Positions 17,532 to 26,271 of a stretch of 37,250 bases of DNA are shown here, piece after piece. Where the stretch lies: assembly GCA_017484135.1 (NCBI GenBank), contig JAFUTQ010000001.1:1-37250 (forward strand), in the 5' to 3' direction. Source of the DNA: Lachnospiraceae bacterium. Its GTDB lineage: Bacteria > Bacillota > Clostridia > Lachnospirales > Lachnospiraceae. The notes under the pieces were generated by a model, which saw only the letters and a program-made list of their open reading frames with translations, was not told where the DNA came from and ran no database searches. Position 1 is the stretch's first letter, and the number at the start of each line of letters is the position of its first letter. The translations under genes were made by a program, and so were the position numbers.

Positions 17532-18149
17532 ATGGCATACTTTCCCATGTTTGTGGAGCTGGAGAAAAGACCCTGCCTGGTAGCGGGGGGCGGACGGGTA
17601 GCGTACCGCAAGGTAAAGGTATTGCAGGATTTTGGGGCGAGGGTGTATGTGGCTGCACCTGTGATCTGTGCGGAGATCTATGCCTCTGAACCGGTCGCAT
17701 GCATAGAAAGGGAATTTGCACCTGCCGATGCAGAGGGCATGGCGCTGGTTGTCGCGGCTACGGACGATGCCGCAGAGAATCACAGAATTGCCGGGATCTG
17801 CGCGGAGAAAGGGATTCCGGTCAATGCGGTAGATCAGATGCAGGACTGCAGCTTTATTTTTCCTTCCTACATCAGGCAGAAGGATGTGGTGGCTGCATTT
17901 TCCAGCGCAGGAAACAGCCCGGTCATTACGCAGTATCTGAAACGGCAGGCGGCAGAGCTTTTGACGGAACAGATCGGAGATCTGGCGGAATATCTGGGAA
18001 GCATACGGCAACAGGTAAAGGAGCTTGTGCCTGCGGAAGGACAGCGGAAAAGAGTGTATGAGCAGCTGCTGCAGATTGGACTGGAGACGGGCAGAATCCC
18101 AAATGAAGGGGAGCTGCATCAATTCATAAACAGCACAAATTGTGAGTGA
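17532..18149 (+). CDS. sirC: Precorrin-2 dehydrogenase (siroheme synthase N-terminal type)
   Basis: 205 aa. NAD-dependent oxidation of precorrin-2 to sirohydrochlorin, possibly also iron chelation as in Met8/CysG. The Rossmann fold opens with MAYFPMFVELEKRPCLVAGGGRVAYRKVKVLQDFGA. VVAATDDAAENHRIAGICAEKGIPVNAVDQMQDCSFIFPS and VVAAFSSAGNSPVITQYLKRQ are signature segments of the CysG_N family. Residues ~150-200 match the helical C-terminal part. It is the first gene of the tetrapyrrole operon, and its stop lies 16 bp before the hemB ATG. Whether it also carries ferrochelatase activity cannot be told from the sequence. Confidence 0.88.
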   Translation: MAYFPMFVELEKRPCLVAGGGRVAYRKVKVLQDFGARVYVAAPVICAEIYASEPVACIEREFAPADAEGMALVVAATDDAAENHRIAGICAEKGIPVNAVDQMQDCSFIFPSYIRQKDVVAAFSSAGNSPVITQYLKRQAAELLTEQIGDLAEYLGSIRQQVKELVPAEGQRKRVYEQLLQIGLETGRIPNEGELHQFINSTNCE

Positions 18150-18165
18150 CAGGAGAGGAGAGACG

Positions 18166-19140
18166 ATGGAACGCATGCGCAGACTCCGGGCAACGCCCGA
18201 ATTGAGAGCAATGGTCAGGGAGAATCATGTCCGGGTAGAGGAGCTGATCTACCCGGTGTTTGTCATAGAGGGAGAGGATATTTCTCATCCGGTGGATTCC
18301 ATGCCGGGAATCTGCCAGTATTCCATAGATCGTCTCCCGGAAGAGCTGGATCGCGTGGCAGCTGCCGGGATCCGGGCGATCCTGCTGTTTGGCATACCGC
18401 AGCATAAGGATGAGGTGGGAAGCGCGGCCTATGATGAAAACGGCATTATTCCGCAGGCCATTCGTGCGATCAAACAGAATTATCCGCAGTTGGTTGTGAT
18501 CGCCGATGTGTGTCTGTGCGAATACACCTCACATGGGCATTGCGGACTGGTGCGGGACGGAATCATTCTAAACGATGAAACGCTGCCGCTTTTGGCAAAA
18601 ACTTCAGTCAGCTATGCAAAGGCAGGGGCAGACATCATCGCACCCAGTGATATGATGGACAAGCGGGTAGGGGCAATCCGGACGGCTCTGGATGCAAACG
18701 GATTTGTCGACATCCCGATTATGGCATACAGTGCCAAATTTGCGTCGGCATACTATGGTCCGTTCAGGGATGCGGCACACTCGGCGCCGGGCTTTGGCGA
18801 CCGGAAAACCTACCAGATGGATCCGGCTAATGGCAGAGAGGCGCTGCGCGAGGTGGAGGAGGATATTGCCGAGGGAGCCGATCTGATTATCGCCAAGCCT
18901 GCCATGGCATATATGGACATCATCCGCGAGATTGCCGGAAACTATAATATTCCCATCGTGGCATACAACGTCAGCGGAGAGTATGCGATGGTAAAAGCGG
19001 CAGCACAGAAGGGCTGGATTGACGAACGGCGGATCGTGATGGAAAATATGGTAGGCTTTAAGCGTGCCGGAGCAAAGATGATCATTACCTATCATGCATT
19101 GGACGTGGCAGGCTGGATCAAAGATGAGGAGAATGCGTGA
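18166..19140 (+). CDS. hemB: Delta-aminolevulinic acid dehydratase (porphobilinogen synthase)
   Basis: 324 aa, full length. Joins two 5-aminolevulinates to form porphobilinogen. Active-site lysines are visible in YSAKFASAYYGPFRDA and IIAKPAMAYMDIIRE (most relatives have VKPG here). The cysteine cluster DVCLCEYTSHGHCGL marks the zinc-dependent class. A GTG at 18142 is in frame, but AGGAGAGGAG directly precedes the ATG at 18166. The stop TGA shares its A with the hemL ATG, giving tight coupling. Confidence 0.96.
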   Translation: MERMRRLRATPELRAMVRENHVRVEELIYPVFVIEGEDISHPVDSMPGICQYSIDRLPEELDRVAAAGIRAILLFGIPQHKDEVGSAAYDENGIIPQAIRAIKQNYPQLVVIADVCLCEYTSHGHCGLVRDGIILNDETLPLLAKTSVSYAKAGADIIAPSDMMDKRVGAIRTALDANGFVDIPIMAYSAKFASAYYGPFRDAAHSAPGFGDRKTYQMDPANGREALREVEEDIAEGADLIIAKPAMAYMDIIREIAGNYNIPIVAYNVSGEYAMVKAAAQKGWIDERRIVMENMVGFKRAGAKMIITYHALDVAGWIKDEENA

Positions 19141-20435
19141 TGGATGTGATATCAACGAAATTATTTGAACGGGCAAAACAGCACATTCCGGGCGGGGTAA
19201 ACAGTCCCGTGCGGGCATTCGGCTCTGTGGGACTTACACCACGGTTTATTGCCGCCGCCCAGGGGGATCGCATCGTAGATGTGGACGGCAACGAGCTGAT
19301 CGATTATGTGTGCTCGTGGGGACCGGGCATTCTGGGACATGCGCATCCCCGTGTGATCGAAAAAGTGAAGGAGGCGTGCGACCGGGGGCTTACCTATGGC
19401 GCGCCCACGGAGAAGGAAGTGGTGCTGGCGGAGCTGATTGCGGAGCTCGTGCCCTCTATGGAGGTCAGCAGGCTGGTAAGCTCCGGCACGGAGGCTGTGA
19501 TGAGCGCCATCCGTGCGGCCAGGGGCTATACAGGCAGGGATAAGATCGTCAAATTTAAGGGCTGCTATCATGGACATTCCGACGGACTTTTAGTCAAGGC
19601 GGGCTCCGCAGCGTTGACCACCTCTGTGCCGGACAGCGCGGGAGTTCCGGCGGATTATACAAAAAACACGCTGGTGGCGCATTACAATGATGAGGCATCG
19701 GTAAAGGCATTGTTTGAGGAATGCGGAAAGGAGATTGCCGCAGTGATTGTGGAGCCGGTGGCGGCGAATATGGGCGTGGTACTGCCAAAGGAGGGTTTTC
19801 TGGAATTTCTGCGGGACATCACCGGGCAGTATGGCGCACTTTTGATCTTTGATGAGGTAATCACCGGATTCCGGCTGGCATTGGGCGGCGCGCAGGAATA
19901 TTTTCAGATCCGCCCCGATCTGACGACACTTGGAAAGATCGTGGGTGGCGGAATGCCCATCGGTGCATATGGCGGGAAAAGGGAAATCATGAAATGTATT
20001 TCTCCGGACGGACCGGTGTATCAGGCGGGAACCCTGTCGGGCAACCCCATCGCAACCACCGCGGGAATCGAGACCTTACAGATACTAAAGGAGAATCCCC
20101 GGATCTACGGACAGCTGGCGGAGCGAACCGCGATGATTGCGGACTGTGCGAGAGAGGCAGGCGGGGCACATGTTGCAGTGAATCAGATCGGCTCTCTGAT
20201 GAGCATCTTTTTTACCGATCAGCAGGTCACGGATTACGAGAGCGCGTTGTCCGCCGACACCCGGCGCTATGCCGCGTACTTTCAGTTTTTGCTGGAGCAT
20301 GATATTTATGTGGCACCGTCGCAGTTCGAGGCCATGTTTGTGTCAACGGCACATACGAAGGAGGATATTTTGAGAACCTGTGAGCTCATCAAGACATATA
20401 TCAGGAGTATGGCAGTATGCAGTTCGGTTTCTTAG
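19140..20435 (+). CDS. hemL: Glutamate-1-semialdehyde 2,1-aminomutase
   Basis: 431 aa PLP enzyme (class III aminotransferase fold) converting glutamate-1-semialdehyde to 5-aminolevulinate. PGGVNSPVRAF at the N-terminus, SSGTEAVMSAIRAARGYTGRDKIVKFKGCYHGHSD, FDEVITGFR and the PLP-binding Lys266 in TLGKIVGGGMPIGAYGG are all present. The ATG at 19140 (GAGGAG 8 nt upstream) is preferred to the GTG at 19137. Its last 19 bp overlap the start of hemA, so this pair, which acts in sequence on an unstable intermediate, is translationally coupled. Confidence 0.96.
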   Translation: MDVISTKLFERAKQHIPGGVNSPVRAFGSVGLTPRFIAAAQGDRIVDVDGNELIDYVCSWGPGILGHAHPRVIEKVKEACDRGLTYGAPTEKEVVLAELIAELVPSMEVSRLVSSGTEAVMSAIRAARGYTGRDKIVKFKGCYHGHSDGLLVKAGSAALTTSVPDSAGVPADYTKNTLVAHYNDEASVKALFEECGKEIAAVIVEPVAANMGVVLPKEGFLEFLRDITGQYGALLIFDEVITGFRLALGGAQEYFQIRPDLTTLGKIVGGGMPIGAYGGKREIMKCISPDGPVYQAGTLSGNPIATTAGIETLQILKENPRIYGQLAERTAMIADCAREAGGAHVAVNQIGSLMSIFFTDQQVTDYESALSADTRRYAAYFQFLLEHDIYVAPSQFEAMFVSTAHTKEDILRTCELIKTYIRSMAVCSSVS

Positions 20436-21643
20436 GAATTAATTATAACAAGGCAAGCTTAGATATTCGGGACCAGGTAGCATTTACGGAAACGATGAAG
20501 ATGGAATTTCTGTCCGCGGCTGAGACCCTGGGCGTGGAACAGTGTATGGTGCTGTCTACCTGCAACCGCAGTGAAATCTATTTTTTTTATGAGGAGGAGG
20601 AACAGTTCTCCCAAATGAGAGCGCTGTATGAGCGCACGTTTGAGGAGGCTTCACCGGGGCAGTACCTGATCTCCTATATCGGGGAGGCTGCCATCTCTTA
20701 TCTGTTCCGCATTGCGGCGGGACTGGAATCCCTGGTACTGGGGGAGGATCAGATTCTGGGACAGGTAAAGGAGGCGTTGGATTTCTCCCGAACCATGGGA
20801 CACAGCAAGAAGGAACTGAACAAGGTGGTGCGGGATGCGATCACATGCGCCAAGCGGATCAAGACAGAGCTGAAAATCAGTGAAAAACCGCTGTCTGTAA
20901 GTTATATCGGGATTTTACAATTGGATAAAATTGCAGGGATTAAAGGGAAACAAGTGCTGGTAATCGGGAGTGGCAAGACTGCGGTGCTTGCGATCCGCTA
21001 TCTCCATGAGTACGGGGCGAAACATGTGACGGTGTGCAGCAGAACATTGGCACATGCGAAAGCGCTGCGGCAGGAGTTTCCCGATATGAGAGTTGTTCCT
21101 TATGAGCAGCGTTATGAGGCGTTAGAAACATGTGAAATTGCAGTTTCTGCCACGTCATCACCGCATCTGGTAGTAAAAAAAGAAAAGTTAAAGCATAAGG
21201 GGACAATTACGTTTTTAGACTTGGCATCACCGAGAGATATTGACACCGGAGTCGCTGAGCTGGAGGGGGTTGCCCTGATCAATCTGGATTCTCTGCTTGT
21301 CATGGTGGAGGAGAACAAACGAGAGCGTCAGCGGCTGGTGGAGGAAAGTCGGCAGCTGATAGAGGAAGGGGTACGGGAGACTCTGGACTGGCTGAAGGTC
21401 AGTCGGATGGATGCCACCATAGAATCCCTGCAGCAGCGATGCAGTGAGATCGTGGAGGACAGCTATGATTACCTGAACCGGAGGATTGCGCTGAATACGA
21501 GAGAGCAGAAGATTTTGCGGAAGGTGCTCAACGCGTCCCTGCAGCGGCTGCTGCATGAACCCATCCGGGAGCTCAAGCAGCTGGAGACGCAGGAGGAGCA
21601 GGACACCTATAAAGCGTTGATTGAGCGGCTGTTTCAGATGTAA
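20417..21643 (+). CDS. hemA: Glutamyl-tRNA reductase
   Basis: 408 aa. NADPH-dependent reduction of glutamyl-tRNA(Glu) to glutamate-1-semialdehyde, the first step of C5-pathway tetrapyrrole synthesis. The catalytic Cys49 lies in MVLSTCNRSEIY; LESLVLGEDQILGQVKEA follows. The NADPH-binding domain contains VLVIGSGKTAVLAIRYL, and the C-terminal dimerisation helices contain ILRKVLNASLQRLLHEPI. The middle (YGAKHVTVCSRTLAHA...AVSATSSPHLVV) matches the family. It starts inside the hemL gene, and a 34-bp gap leads to the hemC fusion. Confidence 0.96.
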   Translation: MQFGFLGINYNKASLDIRDQVAFTETMKMEFLSAAETLGVEQCMVLSTCNRSEIYFFYEEEEQFSQMRALYERTFEEASPGQYLISYIGEAAISYLFRIAAGLESLVLGEDQILGQVKEALDFSRTMGHSKKELNKVVRDAITCAKRIKTELKISEKPLSVSYIGILQLDKIAGIKGKQVLVIGSGKTAVLAIRYLHEYGAKHVTVCSRTLAHAKALRQEFPDMRVVPYEQRYEALETCEIAVSATSSPHLVVKKEKLKHKGTITFLDLASPRDIDTGVAELEGVALINLDSLLVMVEENKRERQRLVEESRQLIEEGVRETLDWLKVSRMDATIESLQQRCSEIVEDSYDYLNRRIALNTREQKILRKVLNASLQRLLHEPIRELKQLETQEEQDTYKALIERLFQM

Positions 21644-21677
21644 TCGCATGAAATATAGGTAGAAGGCAGGAAGAGGG

Positions 21678-24029
21678 ATGGAATATAAGATAGGAACAAG
21701 GGGCTCAAAGCTGGCACTGGTACAGGCGGAGTATGTCTGCCGGAGACTGCAGGAGGCATACCCGGAGAGCAGCTTTCGCATAGAGGTAATCCGTACCAGG
21801 GGTGATCTGGTACAGAACAAGCCCCTGGATCAAATCGGCTCCAAGGGTGTGTTTGTAAAAGAAATTGAGGAGGCGTTGCTGGCAGGGGAGGTACAGATCG
21901 GAGTGCACAGTATGAAGGATATGCCCGCCATGCCCGCAAAGGGACTGATATTTGCCAGGGCATGGGGCAGAGAGGATGCCAGAGATGTATTGATTTTGAG
22001 AGAAAAACATGCCTTGAGCGAGCTCCCCGGGGGAGCGGTCATCGGTACCGGGAGCAAACGCAGACAGTATCAGCTGCAAAGGCTTCGTCCGGACATCCAG
22101 GTGGTGGACATCCGGGGAAATGTGGACACCAGACTGCGGAAAATGGAGGAACAGAAGCTGGACGGGATTGTGCTGGCGGCGGCGGGGCTTCATCGGCTGG
22201 GCCTGGCGGAGCGGATTACCCAATATCTGGAGCCGGAGGAGATGATTCCTGCTCCGGCGCAGGGGATTCTTGCACTGGAAATTCGGGCGGAGGATGAAAA
22301 CCTATGCCGGATGCTGGATTCTCTCAGTGATGAAAGCGCAGAATTTATGGCACAGGCAGAGCGCGAATATCTGAGGGGTATGGGAGGAGATTGCCATGTG
22401 CCGGTGGGCGCGCTCTGCAGGGCGCAGGAGGATGGCAGCTATCAGCTCTCGGTCATGTATGGGAGCGTGGACGGCAGCAGGCTGGCCTTTCATGCGGAAT
22501 ATGGAGAGAAGGGGGAGAAGCCTGCAGCTATTGCACAAAGGGCTGTGCGAGCGATCAGGGGACAGCTGGCAGGGAGGGTGTCTTTGGTGGGAGCCGGACC
22601 GGGAGATGCAGGGCTGATTACCGTAAAGGGACTTCGCGCAATCCGGCAGGCGGACTGTATCCTGTATGACCGGCTCATCGCGCCGGAGCTTTTACAGGAG
22701 GCGAAAAGGGACTGCGAACAGATTTATGTGGGGAAAGCAAACCGTCATCACGCCATGAAGCAGGAGGAAATCAATCGTCTTTTGGTCGAAAAGAGCATGG
22801 AATACCGACATGTGGTACGGCTGAAGGGCGGAGATGTGTATGTATTCGGGCGCGGTGGCGAGGAGGGGCTGGCGCTTTCTGATGCCGGTGTGCCCTTTGA
22901 AGTGATACCGGGCATCAGTTCGTCCTATGCGGGGCTTGCCTGCGCAGGAATCCCCATTACCCATCGGGGAATTGCGGATGGATTTCATGTTGTGACGGCG
23001 CACAATCGGCAGGATCAGTTGGCGGATATTGATTTCGCGTCTATGGCAAAGGGAGACGATACCTGCGTGTTTCTGATGGGACTGTCCCGATTGGAAGAGA
23101 TTGCAGAGGGGCTGAGACAGGTCGGCATGAGCGGAACAAAACCGGTCGCAGTCATATCTCAGGCGACCACGCCGCGTCAGGTATGTATCTGCGGAACCTT
23201 GGAAGACATTGTCGAGAGAGTGCGGCAGGCACAGGTGGAATCCCCGGCGCTTATTGTGGTGGGAGAAGTGGTAAATCTTCGAGAAAAATTATATGCAGAT
23301 ATAATAAAACCAAGGAAGCCTTATCTTTTGCCGAGCATCGGAAATGAACCAAACCGACTGGCCGAGCTTCTGGAAAACCGGGGCATTCCCACAGACACGC
23401 TGCAGGTGGGAGAAATTCACTACCAAAACGGCGGGATTCGGGCGGAGCTTCTGGAGCAGGCAGACTGGCTGCTCTTTACCAGTCAGCATGGCGTGGAGGG
23501 ATTTTGGCGGGCATTGCAGGAACAGCGGCTGGATGTGCGCAGTCTTGGCTCCTGTAAAATCGGAGTGATCGGAAAAAAGACAGAAGCTCTGCTCAATCAC
23601 TACGGACTGCAGGCGGATCTGGTTCCGGACCGACATGACAGTGACGCGCTGGCGGAGCTGCTGGGTCAGCGTTTGCAGGGAGACGAACAGATTTTATATG
23701 TCGGAGCTGCCCATACAGACCAGCGGCTGGAACAGCGGCTGGAGCCGTATGGCAGGGTGCAGGGGATTCCGGTGTATGAAAACGCAGAAACGGAACAGAC
23801 ACAGCCTGTGGAGCTGAAGGGATATACCGGGGTGCTGTTTACCTGTGCATCCAACGCAGAACGGCTGATCAGGCGTCTGGACGCGGACAATCTGGAGTAC
23901 TTAAAGGCACAGATGAACTGCTGCAGTATCGGAGCGAGGACGACGGCGGCACTGGAACGCTTCGGCGTTGTCCATGTGATTGAAGCAGCGAACGCCACCT
24001 ATGAAGACCTGGCACAGCTGGTGTATTGA
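21678..24029 (+). CDS. HemC-CobA-HemD triple fusion
   Basis: 783 aa joining three enzymes that take porphobilinogen to precorrin-2. Residues 1-~295 are hydroxymethylbilane synthase (GTRGSKLALVQA; dipyrromethane-cofactor Cys239 in GMGGDCHVPVGA). Residues ~298-540 are uroporphyrinogen-III C-methyltransferase (VGAGPGDAGLITVKG at 304-318, LKGGDVYVFGRGGEE at 382-396, PGISSSYAGLACAGIPITHRG at 411-431). Residues ~548-783 are uroporphyrinogen-III synthase (LLFTSQHGVEGF, a late IGARTTAALERFG). Each part has about the length of the free enzyme, and there is no frameshift, so it is a true fusion. CobA-HemD fusions are common in Firmicutes; having HemC attached as well is less usual. All three parts look catalytically complete. 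Confidence 0.94.
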   Translation: MEYKIGTRGSKLALVQAEYVCRRLQEAYPESSFRIEVIRTRGDLVQNKPLDQIGSKGVFVKEIEEALLAGEVQIGVHSMKDMPAMPAKGLIFARAWGREDARDVLILREKHALSELPGGAVIGTGSKRRQYQLQRLRPDIQVVDIRGNVDTRLRKMEEQKLDGIVLAAAGLHRLGLAERITQYLEPEEMIPAPAQGILALEIRAEDENLCRMLDSLSDESAEFMAQAEREYLRGMGGDCHVPVGALCRAQEDGSYQLSVMYGSVDGSRLAFHAEYGEKGEKPAAIAQRAVRAIRGQLAGRVSLVGAGPGDAGLITVKGLRAIRQADCILYDRLIAPELLQEAKRDCEQIYVGKANRHHAMKQEEINRLLVEKSMEYRHVVRLKGGDVYVFGRGGEEGLALSDAGVPFEVIPGISSSYAGLACAGIPITHRGIADGFHVVTAHNRQDQLADIDFASMAKGDDTCVFLMGLSRLEEIAEGLRQVGMSGTKPVAVISQATTPRQVCICGTLEDIVERVRQAQVESPALIVVGEVVNLREKLYADIIKPRKPYLLPSIGNEPNRLAELLENRGIPTDTLQVGEIHYQNGGIRAELLEQADWLLFTSQHGVEGFWRALQEQRLDVRSLGSCKIGVIGKKTEALLNHYGLQADLVPDRHDSDALAELLGQRLQGDEQILYVGAAHTDQRLEQRLEPYGRVQGIPVYENAETEQTQPVELKGYTGVLFTCASNAERLIRRLDADNLEYLKAQMNCCSIGARTTAALERFGVVHVIEAANATYEDLAQLVY

Positions 24030-24050
24030 GACAGAAACGGAGAGGGAACG

Positions 24051-24986
24051 ATGAAGATTGTATTTTTGGATGCCAAAACCATAGGAGATGACATTGATCT
24101 GTCAGAGTTTGATACATTAGGGGAAGTGGTAAAGTACGATTTCAGCGCCCCGGAGGAGGTGCCGGCGCGGGTTGTGGATGCAGACGTGATCGTGCTGAAC
24201 AAGGTAGAAATCGGCGAAGCCTCGGTAGGGAAGGCGAAGAATTTGAAGCTGGTGTGCGTCACCGCGACCGGAACCAACAATCTCGATAAGGAATATCTGG
24301 AAAGCAGAGGCATTGCATGGCGCAACGTGGCGGGCTATTCCACGGAGAGCGTGGCACAACACACCTTTGCCATGCTGTTTTACCTTTACGAGAAGCTGCG
24401 GTATTACGATGATTATGTGAAGGAAGAACGGTATGTGGAGGATCGGATGTTTACGCATTTTGAGAAGCGCTTCTGCCAGATATCCGGCAAGACATGGGGG
24501 ATTATCGGTCTGGGAAACATCGGCAGACGGGTGGCAGACATCGCCAAAGCCTTCGGCTGCAGGATCATCTACTATTCCACCTCGGGAAAGCATGACGATC
24601 CGGCATACGAGAGAGTGGGATTTTCGGAGCTTTTGAAGCGGTCAGACATTCTTTCGGTTCATGCGCCCCTGAATGAGAACACGAAGGGACTGATGAACGG
24701 AGCGGCCTTTGAGCAGATGAAACGTGAGGCAGTCTTTTTGAATGTGGGAAGAGGACCGATCGTGGTTGAGGAGGATTTGCTCGTCGCGTTGGAAGAGCAT
24801 AAAATCGCGGCTGCGGGACTGGACGTACTGTCCGCAGAGCCTATGAGCAGGGAAAACCCGCTGATACGAATCAAGGACAGCGGTCGCTTGCTGATTACCC
24901 CCCATATCGGGTGGGCTAGCGTGGAAGCCCGTACCAGTCTCATGCGTATCATATGCGGGCAGATCCGGGAATTCTTTGCGAATTAA
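24051..24986 (+). CDS. D-2-hydroxyacid dehydrogenase
   Basis: 311 aa NAD-dependent enzyme of the D-isomer 2-hydroxyacid dehydrogenase family, which reduces a 2-oxoacid to the D-hydroxyacid or the reverse. The Rossmann motif GLGNIGRRVADIAKAFG is at 153-169. Catalytic residues are Arg234 (NVGRGP), Glu263 (DVLSAEP) and His285 (TPHIGWAS). The layout resembles hydroxypyruvate/glycerate dehydrogenases, but the substrate cannot be set. It begins 21 bp after the triple fusion, so it is probably co-transcribed with the tetrapyrrole genes, with no obvious metabolic link. Confidence 0.9.
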   Translation: MKIVFLDAKTIGDDIDLSEFDTLGEVVKYDFSAPEEVPARVVDADVIVLNKVEIGEASVGKAKNLKLVCVTATGTNNLDKEYLESRGIAWRNVAGYSTESVAQHTFAMLFYLYEKLRYYDDYVKEERYVEDRMFTHFEKRFCQISGKTWGIIGLGNIGRRVADIAKAFGCRIIYYSTSGKHDDPAYERVGFSELLKRSDILSVHAPLNENTKGLMNGAAFEQMKREAVFLNVGRGPIVVEEDLLVALEEHKIAAAGLDVLSAEPMSRENPLIRIKDSGRLLITPHIGWASVEARTSLMRIICGQIREFFAN

Positions 24987-25013
24987 GCGTCTGCGGTTGA
25001 AAAACGGCGGCAA

Positions 25014-25973
25014 TCAGGACTCCAGTGGAAGACCGCTGTGGAAGGAACGATTACCCAGTGTGCGGTACAAAAGAGCGAGCTGTTTTTCATAGGTCGCTGT
25101 GCGGGGTGGAAGGGAGAACAGCACATCCGTCTGCTCAATCACTTCGCGATAGGAAGCTCTGGCCTGATCCAACAGTTCAAAAAAGGACTGGTGTGAGGAA
25201 AGCTCCGGCTTCCACGGATTCCGCCACCGGAAGTGCCGCAGATTCAGCGGATCAACGGTAAAGGAGTAATGGTCGCTGGGAATCAGAACCGAGATCCGGG
25301 GACCACGGAAGAAAAGCTGTTCCAGAGAACGAACCAGAATCTTTTTTTTGCCGGTATTGTCGTGCAGGAAGGCAAGATTCCGATAAAACGCCCTCAGCGT
25401 GCGACGCATTCCGTGGTAGGAAAAATGGCGGTCTGTGAAGGTTTTGCGGAATGCATGGTATAAAATTTTGGCAATCACATGCTGTTCCTGTTTGGACAGG
25501 GAAACCGCCTGATGCTGGAAAAATTCAGAAGGTGCAAGCTCTTTATAATAGGAAAGCAGCTCGGTGTCGATATCTGTTTCCAGATACATGTGATGAGAAT
25601 AGTAGTTCTTGCGGTAGGTTCCGTAGTGGGACTTCGCGTAAATGTAGGGATGGCAGGTGGCATCTAAGAGGTAGTGCCCCAGAAATCCCACAATATAGGC
25701 GGCAGCAATGGAACGGTCTGTTTCGTTGGAAAAAAGCTGCCTGCTGTCAAGCAGATGGTACAAAAGCCGCCCGGTGGAGGCTTTGTGTGCCTTGGAGCCG
25801 ATATTTCCCTTCGGATGCAGATAGTTTGTCAGTTGGAAAAAAAATACATCCGGTCCCTGAAGCCCTATGGCATAAGCATGCGGATGCTGCTGAATGTAGG
25901 AAATTGTCTGATTATCTTTTGCATTGTGGAATGTGGACATGCCAAATAAATAATGTGTGGTAAAGCCCGGCAT
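25014..25973 (-). CDS. Zinc-dependent phospholipase C family protein
   Basis: 319 aa. MPGFTTHYLFGMSTF followed by HPHAYAIGLQGPDVFFF and AAYIVGFLGHYLLDATCHPYIYAKSHYG are the His/Asp metal-ligand segments of the clostridial alpha-toxin/PLC-like fold. Unlike secreted phospholipases it has no signal peptide and begins directly with the mature-like segment, so it is probably cytoplasmic. The ~120-residue C-terminal part is not recognised. GGAGG lies 7 nt before the ATG. It is convergent with the dehydrogenase gene (27-bp gap, no clear terminator). Enzymatic activity and substrate are not established for this cytoplasmic group. Confidence 0.82.
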   Translation of the reverse strand: MPGFTTHYLFGMSTFHNAKDNQTISYIQQHPHAYAIGLQGPDVFFFQLTNYLHPKGNIGSKAHKASTGRLLYHLLDSRQLFSNETDRSIAAAYIVGFLGHYLLDATCHPYIYAKSHYGTYRKNYYSHHMYLETDIDTELLSYYKELAPSEFFQHQAVSLSKQEQHVIAKILYHAFRKTFTDRHFSYHGMRRTLRAFYRNLAFLHDNTGKKKILVRSLEQLFFRGPRISVLIPSDHYSFTVDPLNLRHFRWRNPWKPELSSHQSFFELLDQARASYREVIEQTDVLFSLPPRTATYEKQLALLYRTLGNRSFHSGLPLES

Positions 25974-26018
25974 AGGTGTGCCTCCTTATATATGGTAAAT
26001 TCTTTTGAATATGTTTTC

Positions 26019-26176
26019 ATGACATGATTTGAGGGGCAAAAGGTCATGCCGACCATGTCGGCATAGACTTTTAGCACAAAAATCGTTTTGGAAAGCTCGC
26101 TTTCCAAAGCGATTTCTTGTGCAAAGTGTTCACATCGTTTCACGATGTGAACCTTTTGCCCCTCAAATCATGACAT
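26019..26176 (+). repeat. Structured three-hairpin repeat element, copy 1
   Basis: 158 bp. Terminal inverted repeats of 26 bp (26019-26044 with 26151-26176, 25/26 paired) share the core CATGATTTGAGGGGCAAAAG. Inside are three hairpins: 26046-26064 (8-bp stem, 3-nt loop), 26074-26122 (22-bp stem with one bulge and a G-T pair) and 26128-26152 (10-bp stem, 5-nt loop). The element lies between divergent genes, so it is not simply a terminator. The same family appears reversed at 30103-30255. Confidence 0.85.
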
Positions 26177-26233
26177 ACCATTTATTATATCACAGTTCCC
26201 GCAAAAAATAATCAAATTTTCACACATTTGCAA

Positions 26234-26262
26234 TTGACGTTTCATTTTCCGGTGTATATAGT
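26234..26262 (+). promoter_or_regulatory. Promoter of flippase-like/TraX/sulfatase operon
   Basis: TTGACG (26234-26239), 17-bp spacer, TATAGT (26257-26262). Transcription would start at about 26269, almost on top of the ATG at 26272. Confidence 0.65.
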
Positions 26263-26271
26263 GAATAAGAG

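Noticed and set aside
25865-26143. Open frames across the structured repeats (also 29844-30206 and 30097 onward)
   Set aside because: They are produced by the inverted-repeat sequence itself; the peptides lack domain features and the frames run into genuine genes without ribosome sites.
26019-26176. CRISPR array or tRNA-like gene in the structured repeat
   Set aside because: There are no regularly spaced direct repeats, no anticodon or T-loop consensus, and the arms are too long for a tRNA.
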